Source: DATCRE01 sp964235605 (GTDB taxonomy: Bacteria > Bacteroidota > Bacteroidia > Cytophagales > Cyclobacteriaceae). From it: a DNA stretch of 19,302 nt. This document shows positions 15,673-19,302 of the stretch, in pieces (positions within the stretch are counted from its first letter, which is position 1; each line of letters starts with the position of its first letter). Both the position numbers and the translations under genes were made by a program. The notes beneath the pieces are model-generated. The model did not search any database. It was not told where the DNA came from and saw only the letters and a program-made list of their open reading frames with translations. Location of the stretch: the NCBI GenBank assembly GCA_964235605.1, contig CAXSCR010000071.1:1-19302 (forward strand), given 5' to 3'.

Positions 15673-15897
15673 ATGAAATCGATATTATTATTTTTAGGCG
15701 GAGTCGGAATGCAGGAAATCTTGCTTATTGGTATTTTCGTTCTTGTGTTTTTCGGTGCGAAGAAAATACCCGAATTCATGAAAGGCATGGGAAAGGGCGT
15801 TCGTGAGTTCAAGGAAGGCATTAAAGAAATTAAAAATGATGGGGATGATTCCCTCCCAGAGAGACGAATTGTTGATGAACCCAAGGAGGTTATTTAA
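15673..15897 (+). CDS. tatA: Twin-arginine translocase subunit TatA/TatE
   Basis: The pore-forming component of the Tat pathway, which exports folded proteins. The 74 residues have the standard plan: one N-terminal membrane helix (about 4-26, LLFLGGVGMQEILLIGIFVLVFF), the hinge FGAKKIPE (26-33) with the conserved FG, an amphipathic helix (GMGKGVREFKEGIKEIKN, about 38-55) and a short charged tail. The start at 15673 gives MKSILLFLGG, as in other Bacteroidota TatA; a second Met at residue 13 would cut the helix. Immediately upstream lie two proteins with Tat signals, so the context fits. No tatC is in the window. Confidence 0.93.
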   Translation: MKSILLFLGGVGMQEILLIGIFVLVFFGAKKIPEFMKGMGKGVREFKEGIKEIKNDGDDSLPERRIVDEPKEVI

Positions 15898-15921
15898 TAC
15901 TGTCTTTATTAATCCTCTTTT

Positions 15922-16308
15922 CTATTGATCATGAAGACATTTCAATAAACTTGTAATGCCTTCATGATTAATTTCTGTTGCAATACATTTTGTAGCGCCT
16001 ATCTTTTTGTATTTATTGTACTCGGCTTTGCTGAAGTATTTTCCAAGCACTATTATTTTGCTATTACAAGGTCGTTCGTTCTTTTTTATGAATTCAATAA
16101 ACTCTTTGCATTTAATCTCCTTCAAGTCACCCATGATAAGAATATAGTCCGGCCCAATTTTTTCATCAAGCAGATAAATTATAGCTGTTTTCGCTTTGCT
16201 AGCGGCGAAGAGAATGTCAGTGTTAAATTTCGCTACTACGGAATGAAATATGCTAATGTTCAAATCGCTTTCATCAACAAACAGGATACGCATAATGTTT
16301 TTGAACAC
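15922..16308 (-). CDS. Receiver-like protein with degenerate active site
   Basis: 128 residues with the alternating strand/helix pattern of a response-regulator receiver domain and no output domain. The likely start is the second Met (MRILFVDESD, near 16293). The acidic pair D12-E13 is present. At strand beta-3 (PDYILIMGDL) the phospho-acceptor position is M59, with D61 two residues later. Strand beta-4 (KIIVLGKY) has G89 where Thr/Ser is usual, and beta-5 (GATKCIATEI) has T111 where the conserved Lys should be. It is therefore probably a pseudo-receiver that is not phosphorylated. It converges with tatA (24 bp between ends). Another Rossmann-like fold is possible. Confidence 0.5.
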   Translation of the reverse strand: MFKNIMRILFVDESDLNISIFHSVVAKFNTDILFAASKAKTAIIYLLDEKIGPDYILIMGDLKEIKCKEFIEFIKKNERPCNSKIIVLGKYFSKAEYNKYKKIGATKCIATEINHEGITSLLKCLHDQ

Positions 16309-16534
16309 TTACGACCTGCGTACTGCGTAAGGATCAAGAGTTAACAGGAATAATTCACACGAAGAAGAAAGGAGTTATTGTTGTTTGTTGTTCTCATTAG
16401 CAACAAACGTCCTGTTAAGTGGCTAAACTCACATATTGACCGCTTCTACCGCAAGTTTAGCGATAGCGTAACTGTATTTTATCATGGGTCAAGTTTTCAA
16501 CTTGCTTATCTCAATCTTCGTTGATAATTCAATA
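16309..16534 (+). repeat. 5' flank of the RAYT remnant with REP-like hairpins
   Basis: No gene. CTACCGCAAGTTTAG (16446-16460) shares the CTACCGCAAG foot of the repeat family. A 15-nt hairpin CAAGTT-TTC-AACTTG at about 16491-16505 is followed by CTTATC, like hairpin 2 of the family followed by CTCGATAA. This looks like a diverged REP unit just before the transposase start codon. The boundaries are approximate. Confidence 0.4.
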
Positions 16535-16809
16535 ATGAGTCGTATTTATAAGATAAGAAAATCAGAATAAACTTTGCTTTACTTCTTTTGCTACATCAAT
16601 TGGATTGTTGTTTTATAAGACCTGGTTACGAAAACATAGTTTTTAAAAGCTAAAATATTGTATTGAAACAATGATTGGAAATTTATGATGGTGTATATGA
16701 CAAGTCATTGTCATTTGATTATAAGAATGCATAGTGTAAAGATGCCACGGATATAATTCAAATGTACGCTGGTAAAAGGGGATTAATTGATATTAATTTT
16801 ATTGAGTAA
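16535..16809 (+). pseudogene. Broken REP-associated tyrosine transposase (RAYT, Y1/HUH type)
   Basis: A transposase relic readable in pieces across frames. Frame a: MSRIYKIRKSE (ATG 16535), stop at 16568, then LLYFFCYINWIVV. Frame b (from 16612): FIRPGYENIVFKS. Frame c (from 16650): LKYCIETMIGNL, a stop, then WCI. Back in frame a (16697-16726): MTSHCHLIIR, which contains the HUH motif (H-C-H at 16706-16714). Final frame (16762-16809): MYAGKRGLIDINFIE and TAA. In order these match the N-terminus, first helix-strand region, HUH strand and C-terminal tail of IS200-like RAYT proteins. About 10 codons remain where roughly 100 are expected, so the catalytic tyrosine region is lost. It is not functional. 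REP-like sequence lies on both sides. Confidence 0.75.
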
Positions 16810-16870
16810 GCTGAAGGCTACAAGATTTTAACAACAAATTGAGAGCTTGCCGCAGTGGTAGCAGTGGTTG
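16803..16870 (+). repeat. Diverged REP unit after the RAYT remnant
   Basis: GAGTAAGCTGAAGGCTAC... through GAGAGCTTGCCGCAGTGG aligns with the reverse complement of the repeat family (GAGTAAGCTGAAAGCTTAC... to GGAAGCTTGCGGTAGTGG). It holds the transposase stop codon at its start, as the other copies do. Orientation is opposite to copies 1 to 3. The hairpins are partly eroded. Confidence 0.6.
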
Positions 16871-17250
16871 GTACAAGCCAAGAATGGATATATCTAAACA
16901 AGATCTGCGCACGCAGAGCCAGAATATCTGAATCATAGATTGATTGTATATTCTTAGTAATGAACTTGATCAAGTTCAATAAAATTTTTTGTGTCTTGAC
17001 TGAACTCCCACGCCAAATGTTTATCAGTAATTATAGCGTATGGTGTACAGTGACTTGCATGGCGGTTGAAGTTGTTATTCTTGCCGGATTTAAGAGTTTA
17101 TTTTTAAGTGTTTATTCCTGGTTGCATAGACTGTAGTTACCCGATAGTTCGCAGACGTCAACTTGCGGATGCGTTGTGAGCGTAGTCATCGAACAATTTT
17201 CTTGTTATTTTTGGACCAAAATGTTAATTTCCATTTAAAGCGATCTTACT
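16871..17250. other. Gene-free stretch upstream of the histidine kinase
   Basis: 380 bp without a gene. It contains a perfect 18-bp palindrome TGAACTTGATCAAGTTCA (16961-16978), the small inverted repeat TCTGCG-CA-CGCAGA (16904-16917) and a -7-like TATTTTTG (17206-17213). The palindrome has the size of a dimeric repressor operator but sits 270 bp from the kinase start. Confidence 0.5.
17206..17213 (+). promoter_or_regulatory. Possible -7 promoter element for the histidine kinase
   Basis: TATTTTTG matches TAnnTTTG and ends 37 bp before the GTG start. No good -33 TTG lies at the normal distance (the nearest, at 17174, is 29 bp away). Confidence 0.4.
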
Positions 17251-18909
17251 GTGAGAAAAGAGATTGACCATGAGGACCGTCATCGCTTACTGCTAAACTG
17301 CGGTGAAACCGGACGAATAATCCTAGATCATGATTGGAGTAAATCCAAGTTAGGCAGGGTATCAAAATGGCCACAAAGCTTGCTTATAACATTAGGCAAT
17401 TTGTTGCATTCTAACTTTCCACAATTCCTCTTTTGGGGCGAAGACCTTATATGTTTTTATAATGACGCATATCGGCCTAACTTAGGGAATGATGGAAAGC
17501 ATCCAGCCATTGGTAAAACAGGCCCCAGTGTCTTGCCGGAAATATGGGCAGAAATTAATCCGCTCATTGAGCAGGTCTTAACAACTGGTAAGGCGGCATG
17601 GTTTGAAGACAGGTTACTTCCTATTTATAGAAACAACAAACTAGAAGATGCATATTGGACGTTTTGCTACAGCCCCGCTTTCGGTGATGATGGCAACATA
17701 GCCGGAGTGCTTGTTACCAGCATAGAAACCACCCAAAACGTTCGAACTAAAAAGCAAACGGAAGAGCTTGTATCTCAAAGAACGGATGACCTTCAAAAAG
17801 CGCATGGATCGTTGATTCATGCCAATGTATATTTACAGCAACTTATCAATTCTTTTAAGGAACCTTTGCAAGTCCTGGAACCGATTTTCCAAAATGGAGA
17901 AATTATCGACTTCCGATTTAAAATAACAAATGCGGCATATTCTGCCTACGCAAGCACAACACCCGAAGATCTTCAAGGTAGAAAAGTTGGAGAGGTGTTT
18001 CCTGGCTACTTTGAAACGTCAAGTTTTATAAATGTTGTCAGGACTTATAAAACGGGTAAGCCCGATACGTGGGAAATACACTACGCTGAGGACGGACTGG
18101 ATTTATATAATGAAATGAGCGCTGCTAAATTGGGTGACGAAGTAGTTGTCCATTTCACGGATTTTACAAAGCTTAAACATCTTCAGCTGGAATTAATCAA
18201 AAAGATAGAAGAACTAGAACGGTCGAATAAAAATCTTGAGGAATTTGCACATGCGGCGTCTCATGATCTTAAAGCACCGTTAAGAAAGATACAAATTTTT
18301 ACAACCCAGGTTAAAGATGCCCTTAATGTCCACTTAAAAGACAATGAATTAGCAGTGTTTAAAAAAATTGAAGATGCTACTTCAAGAATGGGCAGCCTCA
18401 TTGATGATATCATGAAATACGCACATGTCAATCATGAACCCATGGAAAAGGAAGTTGTCGACCTTAAAGAGAAACTGAAACAGGTCTTAGATGATCTTGA
18501 GATTGAAATTCAGCAGAAGAAAGCTATTGTAAAAGTGCAAGACCTACCGCAGGTGATGGGCTACAGCAGACAACTGCAACAATTGTTTCAGAATTTAATC
18601 AGCAACTCATTGAAATACAGCAAAGCTAATGTTCCACCCGAAATCCAGATATTCGCAGATCAAACTGAGGAGGATGGAAGTAAGTATGTTGTCATAGAAG
18701 TTAAGGATAACGGAATCGGATTTGATCCGAAATTTAAACACGAAATTTTCCAAATGTTCACCCGTTTACACGGGAAAGACCAATATAGTGGAAATGGTAT
18801 CGGCTTGTCTATTGTCCAGAAGATAATCCAAAATCATCGTGGTAGAATCCGAACAGAAAGTGTCGTTGGAAAAGGATCGACATTTAAGATTTACCTGCCT
18901 GCTTCCTAA
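17251..18909 (+). CDS. Soluble PAS-domain sensor histidine kinase
   Basis: A 552-residue cytosolic kinase with no membrane segment. The N-terminal PAS/GAF-like input (about 20-160) contains SKWPQSLLITLGNLLHS and FPQFLFWGEDLICFYNDAYR, a pattern common in soluble Bacteroidota kinases. A coiled coil and a second PAS-like domain (about 165-305) follow. The kinase core is intact: H-box HAASHDLKAPLRK with H338, N-box FQNLISN with N448, G1 DNGIG (486-490), F-box IFQMFTRL (499-506) and G2 GNGIG (514-518). The start codon is GTG at 17251; no in-frame ATG nearby keeps the N-terminus. No receiver domain or response regulator is adjacent, so it is an orphan here. The signal sensed is unknown. Confidence 0.9.
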   Translation: MRKEIDHEDRHRLLLNCGETGRIILDHDWSKSKLGRVSKWPQSLLITLGNLLHSNFPQFLFWGEDLICFYNDAYRPNLGNDGKHPAIGKTGPSVLPEIWAEINPLIEQVLTTGKAAWFEDRLLPIYRNNKLEDAYWTFCYSPAFGDDGNIAGVLVTSIETTQNVRTKKQTEELVSQRTDDLQKAHGSLIHANVYLQQLINSFKEPLQVLEPIFQNGEIIDFRFKITNAAYSAYASTTPEDLQGRKVGEVFPGYFETSSFINVVRTYKTGKPDTWEIHYAEDGLDLYNEMSAAKLGDEVVVHFTDFTKLKHLQLELIKKIEELERSNKNLEEFAHAASHDLKAPLRKIQIFTTQVKDALNVHLKDNELAVFKKIEDATSRMGSLIDDIMKYAHVNHEPMEKEVVDLKEKLKQVLDDLEIEIQQKKAIVKVQDLPQVMGYSRQLQQLFQNLISNSLKYSKANVPPEIQIFADQTEEDGSKYVVIEVKDNGIGFDPKFKHEIFQMFTRLHGKDQYSGNGIGLSIVQKIIQNHRGRIRTESVVGKGSTFKIYLPAS

Positions 18910-19026
18910 ACCCCGAAAGTACGACGTATTTTCACCGCACGTGCTCCATTTCAGATGAGTCATAATTCCTTGCCAGAAGATTTAGGGAAATGGAGATGTC
19001 CATTTTAAACGGCTTTGTCCCAGCCC
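18910..19026. other. Short 3' region of the kinase with an inverted repeat
   Basis: CTCCATTTC (18944-18952) and GAAATGGAG (18987-18995) form a perfect 9-bp inverted repeat with a 34-nt loop. It lacks a T-run, so a terminator role is uncertain. Confidence 0.35.
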
Positions 19027-19083
19027 CTACGCCCTTGTTGGCGTTCTTCACCAACAAGCGCACGCACTTAGCCTTCATGATGC
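19027..19083. repeat. 57-bp repeat A, first copy
   Basis: Starts CTACGCCCTTGTTGG and ends AGCCTTCATGATGC. It is identical to 19221-19277 except for one base (C here, T there). It carries a 25-nt hairpin region (CTTGTTGG facing CCAACAAG around TTCTT). Confidence 0.85.
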
Positions 19084-19220
19084 CCAGCACTACCGCAAGC
19101 TTCCAGCTTGTGGTTGTAATGTTTTAAGCTTTCAGCTTACTCGATAAACTGAATGTCAATTAACTTTATTTATCAGCATAAATCCCTCGAACTGCTATAC
19201 AGATATTCCCACGGTTCATC
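19083..19220 (-). repeat. RAYT-tail/REP repeat, copy 3
   Basis: The repeat is sandwiched between two copies of the 57-bp repeat A. Hairpin 1 (CCGCAAGCT-TCC-AGCTTGTGG) is intact; hairpin 2 has shrunk to TAAGCT-TTC-AGCTTA. On the minus strand from 19220 it reads DEPWEYLYSSSRD, then frameshifts (an extra T), and recovers LIDIQFIE with TAA at 19137-19139. It has the longest transposase tail of the three copies. Confidence 0.8.
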
Positions 19221-19277
19221 CTACGCCCTTGTTGGTGTTCTTCACCAACAAGCGCACGCACTTAGCCTTCATGATGC
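19221..19277. repeat. 57-bp repeat A, second copy
   Basis: Second copy of repeat A, in direct orientation. Here the hairpin CTTGTTGGTG / CACCAACAAG is perfect (10 bp, TTCTT loop). On the minus strand it lies directly upstream of the transposase tail of copy 3, but not in its reading frame. Confidence 0.85.
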
Positions 19278-19302
19278 ACTAAAAATTTCCAATCGTCACT
19301 AT

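Noticed and set aside
15964..16344. A 126-codon open frame on the plus strand
   Set aside because: It is antisense to the receiver-like gene, whose strand/helix pattern is far more protein-like. It is rich in Phe, Tyr and Cys, as expected for a shadow frame.
18944..18995. Inverted repeat after the kinase as a terminator
   Set aside because: The loop is 34 nt and there is no T-run, so it is kept only as an inverted repeat.
7873..19277. CRISPR array or attachment-site interpretation of the dispersed repeats
   Set aside because: Copies are kilobases apart and contain coding remnants and hairpins, with no regular spacers. There is no integrase gene, and the repeat near tRNA-Arg does not duplicate the tRNA 3' end.

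Overview
The window looks like the chromosome of a free-living member of the Bacteroidota, most likely Cytophagales-like. The evidence is an AT-rich sequence, genes without Shine-Dalgarno motifs, TAnnTTTG-type -7 promoter elements, a tRNA without an encoded CCA, an FtsH with the Gly-rich GGGGPGGQIFNIGKSKA linker of that phylum, the divergent birA / rsfS-ftsH arrangement, a TatA of the Bacteroidota type, and a large secreted enzyme ending in a type IX secretion (T9SS) sorting domain.

Layout. Positions 127-4390 are on the minus strand: a secreted beta-propeller-like protein of unknown function, an LpxH-type UDP-2,3-diacylglucosamine hydrolase, and rsfS-ftsH, which ends in a clear intrinsic terminator. 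birA starts divergently at 4469 from a TTG codon. Positions 5324-7688 form a tight three-gene operon: an ABC ATPase, a MacB/FtsX-type permease with a histidine-rich periplasmic loop, and a small exported CxxC protein resembling DUF3299. This may be an envelope metal-handling module. A tRNA-Arg(CCG) follows at 7769-7840.

Positions 7870-9460 are an accessory patch. A predicted outer-membrane barrel gene lies between two direct copies of a repeat. Next come a VOC (PhnB-like) and an AHSA1/SRPBCC gene pair (9460-10361), a near-perfect 44-bp palindrome, and a 950-residue secreted alpha/beta-hydrolase with Fn3-like, PA14-like and T9SS domains. Positions 13899-15897 carry two tandem Tat-exported ferritin-like proteins (one a predicted lipoprotein), a terminator, and a tatA gene, so Tat cargo sits beside a Tat component. 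A degenerate receiver-like protein and a soluble PAS-type histidine kinase (17251-18909) complete the gene content.

The most interesting non-coding feature is a dispersed repeat family that can be decoded. At 16535-16809 lies a badly broken REP-associated tyrosine transposase (RAYT). Its start, HUH motif and C-terminal tail are legible across several frameshifts, but the centre, including the catalytic-tyrosine region, is gone. The three repeats at 7873-7972, 8874-9011 and 19083-19220 are the 3' tails of related RAYT genes, each joined to two hairpins; the RAYT stop codon lies inside the arm of one hairpin. Two copies share the same one-base frameshift, which suggests that they spread as non-coding elements after the gene fragment had died. 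No CRISPR array, prophage or recognisable defence island was seen.
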